A stretch of DNA of 64,000 nt. Origin: Batillaria attramentaria. Its lineage: Eukaryota; Mollusca; Gastropoda; Batillariidae. The position numbers and the translations under genes are program-made. A model generated the notes under the pieces. The model had not been told where the DNA came from. It did no database searches and was given only the letters and a program-made list of their open reading frames with translations. The DNA lies in the NCBI GenBank assembly GCA_018292915.2, contig JACVVK020000055.1, positions 1,952,501-2,016,500 on the forward strand, in the 5' to 3' direction. Below, one piece after another: positions 1-12,300 of this stretch (position 1 is its first letter; the number at the start of each line of letters is the position of its first letter).

Positions 1-1590
1 AAAGTAAAGAAAATCAACAAAAACAAACACACAAACAACAACAAGAAGAACAACAACCAAAAATAGCAAAAAAAATCAAAGAAACCAAGAAACAAAAAAG
101 CATGCAAACAAACCAGCAAATGACACGAAAACTGTTTCTCTGGTATGAGCTGGTGTTGGTATTAGAAACGCAGGTACCTAGCCTCTAACTCTCGCAACCC
201 GGGTTCCATTTCCTCGGTGGGTTGAATACTGGCTGGGTGTTTTCCTCATCAAAAATCGAGTCGAAATTTGACGTGCAGACTCATGCATGGTTCCTTTGTC
301 GCTTTCTTGTATTCCCGCACGGCAAACTTGTCAACTGCGCACATTAATAATTTCTGTTGATGCGGGATGGGTCGCACGTGGAATACAAGTACAAGCAAGT
401 AAACAATCCCCCAATAAGGAAAACAGAGAGAAAAGGATATGGCAAAAAAAACCAAAAAACAACAACCCCAAAACACACAACCAAACAAACAAAAAACAAA
501 AGAAAAAACAAAAACGCAGTGGCGTAAAATTGACAGTAGTTACATTGTTATCATTATTTATTTATTTATTTGCGTTTTCAATGTAGATATTTTTGTCGGG
601 ATCTGGAAATACGTCACTGGAATCGTGATGAACCTCTTGTGTTGGCTTTCCTGTCTCAACAAGTCACGGACATCATCTACTGTTTTTCAGTCATGCGGAA
701 TGACAGAGTTACCCGTCGCCCGTCTCCTCCCCCCTCCCTTTCACCTCTCTCTCTCTCTCTCTCTGTCTCTCTCTGTCTTCCCACCCCTCTTGAATTAATC
801 ACTAAAGTAGGGTGTGATAATGACGCCGTGACCCCAGTGACACAAACACTCCCAGTCTTCACTCTGGTCCAAAACAACCGCTTAACACATGTCGCACCGC
901 GCACGAGTAGCCCACGTTTTGGACTCTTTTTCCGGTTTTCCCTGTATGCGAAAATCAGGCAAGGTTAACGGTTCCTTGACGGATCTTACTGCAGCAGACA
1001 CGAGTATAATCAAAGTGCAACACTCCCACTAACTAAGCCAGATATCAGCCCACGCAGATATAAATTAACTATGATTATTTTTATGAGGTCACCGATGCAG
1101 AACCCCAAACTTACTTGGTAGGAATGGAGTTAAAGACGGCGACGCAACAAATAATGATACCCCCCCCCCCCCCCACACACACACAATTAATCTAACCTTT
1201 TTTTACGTTCACCGCCCCCGCTAAATTGTGCTGAAAGAGGCCTGGGTCGTAGCTCTTAAATACGTGACTTGAACACTGAACAGGCACGACGATCCCATTA
1301 CACTATCACATGAACAGCAACTTAATTCAGCTCATTACGAAGTCCCATTTGCATACATTCGTCTGACGTAGGCATTCACACAAAGGACTGGCGCAATTTG
1401 CATTTTCTCTGACAATCATTCCCCTGTGACCGAACCTCAGTACCAGGCTAAACTACCTCATGTTCATTCTGATGGAAGATATTAAAATGAAATACAATAG
1501 GTTTACTTCTTCAGCTTTTACAAAATATGACAGAAGAATTTCAGTTCATGTGCAGCTTCTCTTTCAAGTGACTAATTACACCACGGTATA

Positions 1591-1595
1591 TGGTG

Positions 1596-1657
<62 letters not shown>

Positions 1658-1774
1658 CCCCCCTCACCCCCCCCCCCAAAAAAAAAAAAAAAAAAGAGAG
1701 AGAGAGAGAGAACAAGAACCTTTATTTTACAACGGTAGAAGTTACAGGCAGAGAGAGAGAGAGAGAGAGAGAGA
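1591..1774. repeat. Compound microsatellite GTGC/GT, C, A, GA
   Basis: A run of GTGC units passes into GT, then C, then A, then GA, with a second GA block near 1751-1774. Open frames across it are only translations of simple repeats. Confidence 0.95.
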
Positions 1775-2030
1775 GGACGAGAGAACACTGCCTTTTTCAC
1801 AAACCAACCAACAAACAATAAAACTCGCATGCAAAGGGAAATTTGAATGCATTCTTGGTGTTTTTCGTCTTCGGCTTTTCATTATTCTCTCTGAACCAAC
1901 TCGATATGATTGACATCATAAAACGGAAACTCATATGAATGGCCTCACTCCCATCTACACCTTCCCTAGGCTGAGTTGTTCCTCCTTCAGACTGAGAAAT
2001 CCCCTCGGAGCTATTTAAGTTATACAGACG

Positions 2031-2031
<1 letters not shown>

Positions 2032-2064
<33 letters not shown>
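2032..2064. repeat. Poly(C) tract, 33 bases
   Basis: An uninterrupted run of 33 C. Similar C or G tracts of 10-18 bases occur at about 1161, 3101, 3584, 7167, 25347, 42856 and 59342, so long C/G homopolymers are a feature of this genome or of its assembly. Confidence 0.95.
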
Positions 2065-2684
2065 AGCTAACTCTACGTGTTCGTGGCTTATAAGTAAATG
2101 CGCTTATTTGTGTTGACAGCCAACAAACACCGGCATTGTGCTTCCTCCAGTAGACTTGACTTTTAGCCTTGACTCCATCGTGATGGTATGCCTGAGTATA
2201 TATGCTATATATGTGCTAAGCCTTCCGTAAGACTGTCATAGTCACGTGTAGCCGCAGTACGTCATGTCCATGCCATGTACAGTTAAAGGCGCACCATCCG
2301 ACAATTGACGACTACACTCGGCAAGCCCCGAAGCCAAAGGCCCGCTCCTTTAGTCTGCCGTGTATTTTGTGGGAAAAAAGGGGTGATTTCAAAACGAAAG
2401 AGATTGACGTAATGGTCATTTTCTTCACATGACGTCAATGGACTTTTCTGCTTCTTTTCCATGTTTCAGTCATTTCAGACTACACGCGCTTCCCTTGTCG
2501 TAGTGTCTGGCAAAAAGTTTGCCAGTTCAAGCCATGTGTTGTGCTCATTATTCCACGGAACGCGATAGGCTGAATTCCTGGGGCTCAACCCTTTTGATTG
2601 ACAGGAGTGGAGTCGTCCATTTAATGCTCACAAAAAATTAATGATCGTTCTGACCTCTTTTGGTAGAGTCTAACATCGTCCCAC

Positions 2685-2687
<3 letters not shown>

Positions 2688-2767
<80 letters not shown>
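2688..2767. repeat. (AC)n microsatellite
   Basis: About 40 uninterrupted AC units. The flank at about 2640-2690 and 2840-3000 (calls such as CAGATCGTTCT) recurs near 26940-27030 and 29400-29450, so the tract sits in an interspersed repeat. Confidence 0.9.
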
Positions 2768-2769
<2 letters not shown>

Positions 2770-3068
2770 TGACAGCATCTCACAAACGGGCACGGAGCCA
2801 ACAGAAGGCTTCACGCGACGTGAATATCGAGAGTCAGTGAAAGGCGCTAATGCTATCATTTTACGCTCACAGATCGTTCTGAGCTGTTCTCGTGGTATCT
2901 ATCATCACACCACTTCAACACCTGGACAGTGACAGCGTCTGTAATGCTGGCACTGAGCCAAGAGAAGTGTACTCGATGACGCGGCGACAACGCTGAGCGC
3001 TCCAGCAGTGGATCAACAGTCGTAGAATCTGAATGTTCGACCGCGCGCGCAAAGTGTAAATCCAAACA

Positions 3069-3247
3069 GGGTCAACATTTGTGCAGGCTTCTTGCACTGC
3101 CCCCCCCCCCCCCCCAACGCGTTGACCAAAAGATATAAAGTATCAAAACACCAACCCGAGTAAATTCAGAAGGCTCCAGTTTTCAAGTTAATTCGTATAC
3201 TACAAACTTTATAGTATAGAGATTTACAATCTTGCGGTGAAAATTGC
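3069..3247. repeat. Interspersed repeat, copy 1
   Basis: This segment, from GGGTCAACATTTGTGCAGG to CTTGCGGTGAAAAT, recurs at 4287-4461 with small differences and a different C-rich interior. The two copies are direct repeats about 1.2 kb apart. I do not recognise the family and saw no terminal inverted repeats. Confidence 0.8.
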
Positions 3248-3924
3248 ACAATATTGTATCGCATTAAGAACTCTATTAATCATCAAGATAGAGTATTTCC
3301 AGCGTACAGGCGCACTCGCGAACAAAACTACTCCAAAAAAAATTTGTCTTCTTTGAAGGCTATCAGTCTTGCAATATGCACGTTTAAGAGACACGAGCAC
3401 CCAATAACCTCACGAAATGCCGCTGTCGTATTGTAATATTGTATTCATGCTGATTTGACCTGACGATATTTATAACTTTCTCTTTCAGGAGTAGTTTAAA
3501 ATATAATGAGTCATAAGACATCATAACATGTGGTTTCTGAAAAAAAAATCAACGAAAAAACGTTTCACGAAGTGTACTTTAACCCCCCCCCCCCCCAAAC
3601 CCCAAAACATGCTTGTGGAGGCGAAAAGAAGTTTATGTCTGACATATCCGGTACACGTTACGGTACAATTTGGCGTTTGTGGTCGTCACATTTCTGTCAC
3701 ATGTCCAGGCCAGATTCCCGCTATTTACCACACCGGAAGCTGATTTTTCTTCTTCTCTTTCATCATTTTGCCGTTATTTTTAGAGCCAGTCCGACCACGC
3801 GCGAAGGTTTTGCTAAGCACACGTGGCTTGTTGGAAAATCTTGAAGCTGAAGTAACTTGACCGAAAGAAGGACACGCCCACCACATGACGCCATGACACG
3901 AGCAGACATGCCCCAGTCGGTGGT

Positions 3925-4103
3925 GGCTATTATGGAGGGAACTCGTACAGGTCTATTTTTAGACGGACGTCACCTGAGGTCACGGGATTCCGGAAACACC
4001 CGAGCGCGTTCAAACCCTAACCAAACCCTATCCCTAAGCCTAACCCTAACCGTAACCCTAACCGTCTAAAAATAGACCTGTACGAGTTCCCTCCAAAATA
4101 GCC
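3925..4103. repeat. Foldback element: 42-bp inverted repeat around telomere-like units
   Basis: The arm at 3925-3966 is the reverse complement of 4062-4103 with one mismatch in 42. The loop of about 95 bases contains eight or so degenerate CCCTAA-type units (4015-4062), including variants CCGTAA and CCTAAG. This looks like a MITE or foldback element that contains or captured telomere-like sequence. TTAGGG is the usual telomere repeat of molluscs and many other animals. Confidence 0.85.
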
Positions 4104-4286
4104 TCCCCCGCCCCAGTCTACCTGCAGCACAATTAGTGTACAAAGATGGCACAACACGCAAAGGAATAAAAATAAAATAAAACAAGCAAAGCAGTTCACA
4201 GTTACACTATTTTTGTTTTCCTTCACTGCCAAATTTCTGGGGAGTTCGTTGGCGCAGAGGTCTAAAGGTCCCGGCGAATCCGAACA

Positions 4287-4461
4287 GGGTCAAAATTTGT
4301 GCAGGCTTCTTCCACTGCCCCCGTTTTTGATCATCTACGCGTTGACCAAAAGATATAAAGCACCGAAACACCAATCCGAGGAAATTCAGAAGGCGCCAGT
4401 TTAGTTAGTTCGTATACTACAAACTTTATAGTATAGAGATATACAATCTTGCGGTGAAAAT
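4287..4461. repeat. Interspersed repeat, copy 2
   Basis: Second copy of the 3069-3247 repeat, sharing the GCGTTGACCAAAAGATATAA core and the ACTTTATAGTATAGAGAT end. Confidence 0.8.
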
Positions 4462-4979
4462 TTGTACCAGTCGCCATCAGTGATGCACACGGGAAAAGTA
4501 CACAAACTCAAGAGTACAGTCCCCTTTCGTTGTCTCGTGTTTCCCATACCAGTACCTATAATTTCCGTCTCTGCGGACCGGCTCTTGGGCGACACAGAAA
4601 ACGTACAGCGACTTCGTTCGGGATTTCTAACAGTTTGCAGTGTCACGGCAGGATCATCGTATGTATAGTTGTCACACGTTTGATTCCAACCCAAGCTGCC
4701 ACCCAACCGACACACAGTCAAAATCCCCGCCGCCCCGCAATGCTCCAAACAGCCTTTGTGAATGTCGGAATCTGACTCAGGCTCCTGAGTCAGATGACTC
4801 GGGCTACTTTGAACTAAGCACCGCAGTATGTGTTACAGTTTCACCTACATAGGGACAAAACAACGGTAACTAGACAGCCTAGATAAGTTTGCCTTTTAGT
4901 GCAGTGCAGAACTGACTTGAGTCGAATGGCTGTTGTTGTGCTTTTGCCCATTTGACGTTTCATTTCACAATTTGTCCAG

Positions 4980-5857
4980 GTTACAAGATCAACAGACAGA
5001 ACTGTGTTCAGTGCGGCACGGAGCCCCCTAAGTGTACCTTCTGCAAAGGATGTGGGTCCCAGGAGTGGTACCAGGGATGTGTGGATATCGCTGTTTATGA
5101 CACTGTGGGAACTCACCCCGCACTGGCCGGCGTGCGCACGCAACAGGAACTGAAAGACCAATGGGAAGCCACTCTGGCGGCTTATAACAATTGTACCTGC
5201 CCCAGTGGGAACTCTGTTTCTGGTTCTACGAAGACGTCATCCAGTCCGAACGACAACACAATAAACAACTCTTACCCTTATCCCGAGTCGACGTCACCTA
5301 CTGTTTCACGTACTACTGTGTCTGTTGTTACGTCACTTCCTGCCACTACTGCGTCAAACGGTAACCAAGGTAGTTCTGGTCAAATACAGCCAGTCACAAC
5401 ACCTAGTTCACAAACAGTGACAACTTCCAACAACAATAACGTAGGGAACACAGGCAGCCAAGTCACTATCCCGGCAACCACTTCTAACGCTGGGGGCACC
5501 ACACAGCACCGCACATTCAAGCCACCCGCTGTTGTCACAAACCCCAGCAAACCGACACTAAACCCAGGGAACGGATTCAATTCGGGTGGATACCGTCCAG
5601 TATTCAACAATCAATGGACCAATCAGTGGGCTCGTCCGCAACATTCTGTATGTTACATCCCGCACAGAGCACCACCGTATATGCGTAATGCGCGAAGATG
5701 GTGCGCACAAAACTGCCCCCACAGACGTGTGTACTGTAACTACTATGTATGTCGGCCTGTCGCTTGTAGCAACCCTACGCAAACCAGACGAACTGCGCAG
5801 AGAAATTTCTCCTGGTTACTACCTTTTCTGTTTATGGACGGACTTGAACTGCGGTGA
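4980..5857 (+). CDS. 3'-terminal exon of a probable AA15 LPMO-like (chitin-binding type-4) secreted protein
   Basis: A last exon of about 292 codons follows a good acceptor (TTTGTCCAG at 4971-4979) and enters in phase 1. The first part is cysteine-rich and includes GCGSQEWYQGCVDIAVYD, which resembles the GCGPQE..F..CADI signature near the end of animal AA15 lytic polysaccharide monooxygenase domains. A linker of about 150 residues rich in Ser, Thr, Asn and Pro follows. The C-terminal module has spacing C-x17-C-x3-C-x6-C-x4-C-x4-C with RRWCAQNC, similar to the WCxxNC..C..C modules at the C-terminus of some arthropod and mollusc LPMO-like proteins. AA15 enzymes cleave chitin or cellulose oxidatively with copper held by the N-terminal His brace; that part would be in upstream exons that I did not find. 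The family call rests on remembered motifs and is moderate. The exon itself is well supported. Confidence 0.6.
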
Positions 5858-6058
5858 AAAAGAAAAGGATGTTTGTACATGTATGGTTGCTTCTCCATAG
5901 AAAATCAGCTTTGTAGAGTGGATCAGATTTATCCTCAGGGCAGTGACATTTGCGGTCACTGGTTGTAAATAATTCTTTCACTATTTATGATAAGTATTTA
6001 TTCATTTCCGTTTTAAGTCATGCGTGAAGAGTATCACGTCGTCTTTCTTAAAATCTCT

Positions 6059-6320
6059 ATGTTCGTAACGCCGCTGAGATGACAAACTGCCGCGTTCGAA
6101 GCTCTAATGACGCACAGACGGATGTTTTATTTGGCCATCGCGAACGTTTTCGTGACTTTGTGGTTTCTAATAATAGAGAAATACGATTTTCCTTGAGCCT
6201 ACGGACCGTAGGGCAGGACTCGAAAAAATCTTCTTAAAATAGCCACCAATCAGCGGCGGGTAGATGGTCCTCAGTTTGCAACCAAATAACGTCGTCAGCT
6301 CAGCTGCTGTAGAGCGACAC
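6059..6320. repeat. Interspersed repeat also found at 27938-28103 and 28678-28820
   Basis: From GTTCGTAACGCCGCTGAGAT onward, with TTTGGCCATCGCGA and TTTTCGTGACTTTGTG, this matches the segment at 27938. In the other copy the match is interrupted by a SINE-2 insertion and resumes after it, which makes this an empty-site reference. Confidence 0.75.
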
Positions 6321-7294
6321 GTACGCCGGCCAGATTCACCACCAAGGTGTGACTAAGTGACTGTTTGTGATGCGCAGATTAAGTACATCCGATGAAAAGT
6401 TTTCCACAAGCTGTAGCATGCCTGTTACACGTATTGAGACTTTAAATCCTTCTGAGACTAAACTGTATGATAACGTTGAAAAAGTCCCACAAATACATTG
6501 TGCTAACTGCGCCTTTTGAAAGTGTTTAACGTCGGTTTCATTTGGAAGTTCTACCTGAACAGTGTTTCGAATGTTCATGTACCTTACCAAACTGCACGCG
6601 GCGATTTCGCCTCTCCTCTCATCTCTGCCACAGTCGATAATCACTTCGCGCAAATAGGTCGACCCGTCTCCCATCAGTGCACTGAGAGCGTGACTCGTAA
6701 GCACCCCAAACCTTTCCGCCGCGCGGAACACGCGAAGCAGCCGGAGCACTACATCAACAATTGATCACATCCGCAAAGTAGTTCCCTGGAAACGTGGGCC
6801 TGGTTTGATTATCGTCGGTTTAGTTGAACATCTTTAGCGTGTTAACAGATTTCACAGCAGCTCAGACATCTGTATTGCCAAAGACACGGAAAAGACACCG
6901 GGAGATAAATGACGCTTTTCCGTCCATTTTCCAAACTGTGGCTGAGACTACATGGTTCTGACGTCACAATCGAAGCGAGTTGTGTGGAACCTTATGTATA
7001 ATTTCGGCCAGACAGAGACTTTGCTTTGCACTGCACAAAAACATTGCTGCAGCAGACGGGCTGTTCGGTGCTTATTGTCAAATTGTAGAATGCTGCCATT
7101 AAACCAGTCATCTTCGGATACGCTTGGTAAACCAGTTTGTGACTTCTGGTTAGGGGGAGATGTTTGGGGGGGGGGGGGGGGGTGTCGCTTTTCAGGACGT
7201 AACAAGAAAATAGAATTTAAGTTTGCTGTAACTTTTGTGTCAAACTTCTCGGGTTTTATTGTGCTTGACTGTGTGGTTCAGAGTCCACAATACG

Positions 7295-7362
7295 TTAACT
7301 CTTTGACGACGAAGCACAATTTCTAACACGTTAGAAATTGTGCTTCGTCGTCAAAGAGTTAA
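7295..7362. mobile_element. TTAA-flanked palindromic MITE, copy 1
   Basis: A near-perfect hairpin bounded by TTAA on both sides. The arm begins CTCTTTGACGACGAAGC and its reverse complement ends the element. A shorter relative lies at 13457-13516. TTAA termini suggest piggyBac-type mobilisation, which is inference. Confidence 0.8.
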
Positions 7363-7531
7363 TACTCAAACGTGGCAGGGCGCTTACAAACAGCTAGCGA
7401 ACATGAAAAACGTGTACACCTAAGAACATCAAAATACACGCATTAGGTTGCTATCACTTCGTGAAACAGTATTACTTTGGCATTATTATATAGATGCGAC
7501 TATATCTACAACTAGATAATACTAATGAAGC

Positions 7532-7715
7532 TGTGTTTGTGTGTGCCTTCTGTTCACTTAGTTTAGCATTGTCTGACAGTGTTGCTCAGAACTTTTCTCA
7601 CAGTTTTCATCGATACAAGTGTGTGTGTGTGTGTGTTTGTGTGTGCCTTCTGTTCACTTAGTTTAGCATTGTCTGACAGTGTTGCTCAGAACTTTTCTCA
7701 CAGTTTTCATCGATA

Positions 7716-7731
<16 letters not shown>
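7532..7731. repeat. 100-bp tandem duplication in a GT-rich region
   Basis: The unit containing GCCTTCTGTTCACTTAGTTT and CATCGATACAAG occurs twice with a 100-base offset (7551 and 7651). Each copy is bounded by GT tracts, consistent with unequal exchange between microsatellites. Confidence 0.9.
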
Positions 7732-7765
<34 letters not shown>

Positions 7766-7905
7766 TGTGTGCGTGCGTGCGTGCGTGCGCGTGCGTGCGT
7801 GCGTGCGTGCGCGTGCGTGCGTGCGTGCGTGCGTGTGTGTGTGTGCGTGCGTGCGTGCGTGTGTGTGTGTGTGTGTGTGTGCGTGTGCGAGTGTGTGTGT
7901 GTGTG
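7720..7905. repeat. (GT)n/(GTGC)n compound microsatellite
   Basis: Alternating blocks of GT, GTGC and GCGT units. Long open frames on both strands here are artefacts. Confidence 0.95.
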
Positions 7906-8683
7906 GAGGATGAGAACTCGTGTGCCTGTGATTTGGTGAGTGAGATTTTTGTGACCAAAGACCAGAATACACTAATGTTCTGTCATGTAAGATGTACACA
8001 CTGTACGTTTTGTTTCCGGATAAGAACTGACCTCATCACCAGAAGTATGGTATTGTTTTTCTATTGCTTTCGTCATCATCAATATCATCGAAATCATCGA
8101 GAACACCACCGCCACCACTGTCACACCTTCCTCCACCAACACCAACACAACACAACAACACAGAAACAAAAACAAACATCGATGTCCTTTAGACTGTATA
8201 TCAATAAACAAACCACAACATCTGCCGAAGCTTGTTTTTTGGAATGCAATCTTTATTTGTATGTAGGGAAGACAGATAAAGTGTATGGCGGTTTTCTACA
8301 ACCAGAACCTAAAACGGTTTGAATACAAACACGGTTTGGCTTTGTCTGCAGCTCAGCCTTGTCTCTCAAATTCTGCAACAGACAATAGACTGGTATTAAT
8401 GTTGGCTTTACAGTCATAAATACTTGGCATACTTGGCAGTATCTTTGAAAATGAGATGCAGTGGCTATAGATAAGATGGAGGCTATACATGCTACTTCAG
8501 GATGGCACTGCTTACTTTTGAATCATTTTAAGCACAAAAACAGAGAAGAAAACCCACGTGAATATGGAATCGTCTTCGTGACTGACAATGTTTTTGCTTA
8601 CTCAATAATGAATGGGCAATGTCCTGCACATTTTCTAGCAATAATCGTCGTTGTAAAGCCACCTTTAGCGTCGGCAAAGAGCG

Positions 8684-9324
8684 TTAACAACCGGCGCCAG
8701 TGCCGCCTGCAATGATGTCATTGATCCAGTCAACGTAGACGGAGACACGAGTGTAGACGCCAGCATAGTCAGGAAGAGCACATCCATTGCCCCAGGATAC
8801 CACTCCCACCAGCTTCGTCTGACCACCGCATTCCATGTTGAACAGGGGGCCCCCGGAGTCGCCCTACAGTGAAACATACGAGATCCGTTTTCAAACGAGT
8901 GAATGTATTATATGGTATGGCAGTGGTATGGTATGGTATGGTATGGTATGGTATGGTATGGTATGGTATGCTATGGTATGGTATGGTATGCTATGGTATG
9001 GTATGGCTTCCTACAGTGAAACATACGAGATCAGTTTTCCAAGGAGTAAATGTATAATATGGTATGATAATGGTATGGTCTAGCATGGTATGATATGGAA
9101 TATCATAGCATGGCGTGGCATGGTGTGATGTGTTATGGTATGATATTTGTGGTATGGTGTAATAATAATATTCATAATAATACATAGCTGCTCTCCAAAT
9201 TCCAAGGACTCGCTGCGTTTAAAGCACACACACACAGACACACACACAGACACACACACACACACACACAGACACACACACACAGACACACACACACGTA
9301 CGCACGCACGCACGCGCGCGCGCG

Positions 9325-9393
<69 letters not shown>

Positions 9394-12300
9394 TTTACAT
9401 CCCCTCTTACATACAATTTGGCAGTGCAAAGACTCATGGTACACACAGACGGACTCAACAGAGGTTTAACTCTCAAAGGCTTGACGGAAGCGAAAGTTCT
9501 TCAGATGGGATTTAAACAGGGGCTGTGAGATATGGTAGGTTATTCCTCGGCACACATCATCCGCTTCTTCCGAGACGCTCAAGGTGGGAGACGGAGACAG
9601 GGGAGGGGAGGAGAGGGTGCATCATCTTCAACACCCCACCAGTTGAAAACAGTTCCTACTCCTCGTCATGGTGATGATCATGGAGATGAACAACAACAAC
9701 AACAACAACAAAACACTGCGTCATTACTTTCAGCCAATGAAATACTGGCATTTTAGTGGGTGACTCTAAGGGTAGGTGGTGGCTGCCAGCATATAAGGAA
9801 GTTGAATATTGGAATTTGTTTAAATGTACCCTACACAGAGTCTTTGGCTGCTGGATTTTTGCGATTTTTTAAACTGAATATTGAAGCATTTATAGGGTGT
9901 TACGTACAACGTTATATTTAATATAGCAGGTTTTTTTTTTAATCAGTATCAGTATCTTAATGAAAAAAGGGTAAGTAGGACGGGGGGGGGGGGGTTAACG
10001 TCCTTTTCCACCACGTAAGGGTGATATCAAAGACGGGGCAACGAGAAAAACGCCAGCACAAATATTTCGCCCAGACCAGGATTCAAACTCACGCCCCGGG
10101 CACTGAGAGCCCAACGCTCTACCATTCGGCTATCCCGTCTCCCCGTAATTAGGACGGAAAACCGTACTGTCCATATACACACCTGGCAAGAATCACTCCC
10201 TGGGGAAGCAGCGCACATCATCCCGTCCGTGATTTCGCCCGTACCGTACTGAGCCTCGCAGTCAGCGTTGGACACGTAGTCTACGTTCACTTTCTGTGGA
10301 TACTGTGAAGTGCTGCCTCCGGCTGCCCGACAAACACACATAGTTAGCATTGGCAGAAAGACATAGGTAGTCATTCATTATCTCATAAAAACCCATGCAA
10401 GAATAGCATTTTCACTTGAAATCTTCAGTTTAGTTTCATTAATGATTTAGGGCTTAACCCCTCGCAAGCCACAAAGACTATTTCGCGGCTAATCAAGGCC
10501 CTTGTTCGCCAGACTAAAATTAAAAGGAAGACGAGGTGTAAGTCTATATATCTGGCTAACCAGTCTTATTATATAGCGGACAGGGGGTGGGCGAGCTTGG
10601 GCAATTAAGAGTTAACGCCAGAGTCAGGCGATGGATTGGTCTACCACAAGACTACTACAATAACTGAGAAGCAGCATTCAATAGATGTAGGCGATCCAAA
10701 AATAAATAAATAAATAAATAAATAAAAATAAAAAGAAGGAAAAGTCGAGTTTACAGGAGGTGGTTCCCCAGCCTGCCACAGTGAGGGTTCCTTGAGAGCA
10801 CGATCCGTCAGTGTCCAACTGAATGGCGCCAGCATTGGCCACGCTCAGGTCGAGAGGGGAGGCGAGCTCCAGCAGGGCGATGTCACCAACGTTGGTGTTT
10901 GCTGCAGCAGACACAGTCCAGCATCCTACAGGTAGTCTATTACATTATCACTAAGCTCCCTGTCATGTTAGTGATTACCACGCTCTCTACTCGGCGACCC
11001 ACTTACGGTTAAAGCATTCCTTCTTCCTAAAACAAAACAAAACAAAACCCCCCCTTCCTCCAACACAAACAACAAACTGAAGCAATAGAAAAAACCCTAA
11101 CAAAACAAAACAAACAGAAAAACTGAAAGCAAATAAAAGCGAAATAAAAGGGACAGAAACCACTTCACTTTTACAAAGGACGGCACAGGTCAACGTTTCG
11201 GCTTTCGCCTTCCTCAGGACACAAACAAATCAAAGAAAAACTAAAAACCTCAAACACCAACAACACCCCCAAAACAACAACAACAACAACAAAACAAAAC
11301 GAACAAACAAACAAACAACAACAAACAATCAAACAACAACAAACAAACACACAAAACAAAACAAACAAACAAACAAACAACAACAAAGCAAACCAAACCA
11401 AACCAAACCAACAACAACAAAACCACATAAACAAACAAACCCGCCAAACAACAACAACAACAAAACAACCCAAACGAACAAACAAAACAAAACAAAACAA
11501 AAGCAACCGAAAACAACAACAACAAAACAAACAAACAAACAAGAACAAAAATCAGACTTCAGGGTGTTTTGCTAAACAGTCGATTTATTGGTGTGCAAGT
11601 GTCCGTCTTCTCATTCGGAAGTTTGGGAAGTGTTTCTCACTTTCGATCAGTGGGGTGGGTCGGGAGGGGAGGGGGGGGGGGGGGGGTAGTCGAGCAGTAG
11701 AACTCAGTTGGTATAGTTTGCCCGTCAGGGGGTGCAAATGTATACCAGTCAATTCCGTCGATATTTCGCATAAAGTAAAGTCATAGAACGAAGTCAGCGG
11801 CCACGTGACTTTACCTCACCAGACCCCGGAGAACATTTGCACCCCCTCCCGCGTTGCGGGGATACAGTCGCACCCGTTAGTGGACGACTGGAGTTTATTT
11901 GCCCCTCCTGCGCATGACTGGTATACATTTGCACCCCTTAACGGGCGAACTATACCAACTGAGCAGCACTAGATCGCTGGACTTTCAGTGCTCGGGTCGT
12001 GAGTTCCATTCCCAGATGAGGCCTGATATTTGTGCTGGCCGTTTCCACTTTGTGCCGCCTTTGATGCCACCCGTGCGTGGTGGAAAAGGACGTTAAACAC
12101 TAAAACACCACATCCACCCATCTACCATTTTTCTATTGAGATTTTATCAACAAACAAAATACCCCCCTCCCCCCTCCTCAACCCCCTCTCTCCTCCCGCA
12201 TCCCCTCTCTCCTCCTTTCACTGTCAGCCTTACTGTCCCAGTCCGGATGGAGGGTAACCTTGACGACATCAATCTTCTGTTCTCCTTCCTCGTCAGAGTT

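Larger units (their letters stand above)
1..4979. other. Repeat-rich intergenic or intronic stretch
   Basis: I see no supportable coding exon before 4980. The stretch holds A/C-rich low complexity (1-130 and 430-520), a compound GTGC/GT/C/A/GA array (about 1591-1774), a 33-base C tract (2032-2064), an (AC)n tract (2688-2767), two related interspersed repeats (3069-3247 and 4287-4461) and a foldback with telomere-like units (3925-4103). Upstream exons of the gene ending at 5857 must exist because its last exon starts in phase 1, but I could not recognise them here. Confidence 0.5.
5858..8683. other. Repeats and microsatellites between two genes
   Basis: I see no recognisable gene. The stretch holds an interspersed repeat (6059-6320), a TTAA-flanked hairpin (7295-7362), a 100-bp tandem duplication (about 7532-7731), a GT/GTGC array (about 7720-7905) and A/C-rich sequence (8080-8180). 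A minus-strand open frame of 137 codons at 6336-6749 has no recognisable motif and was not called. Confidence 0.5.

Noticed and set aside
6336..6749. Minus-strand open frame of 137 codons
   Set aside because: No recognisable domain, no splice or promoter evidence, and part of it lies next to a known interspersed repeat.
7579..8322. A plus-strand frame of 247 codons rich in Cys, Val, Arg and Ala
   Set aside because: It is the translation of a GT/GTGC microsatellite and a 100-bp tandem duplication; there is no coding signal outside the repeat.
11171..11548. Minus-strand frames of 70-125 codons rich in Phe, Cys, Val and Leu
   Set aside because: They are the reverse translation of an AAC/AAAC low-complexity block inside a trypsin intron.
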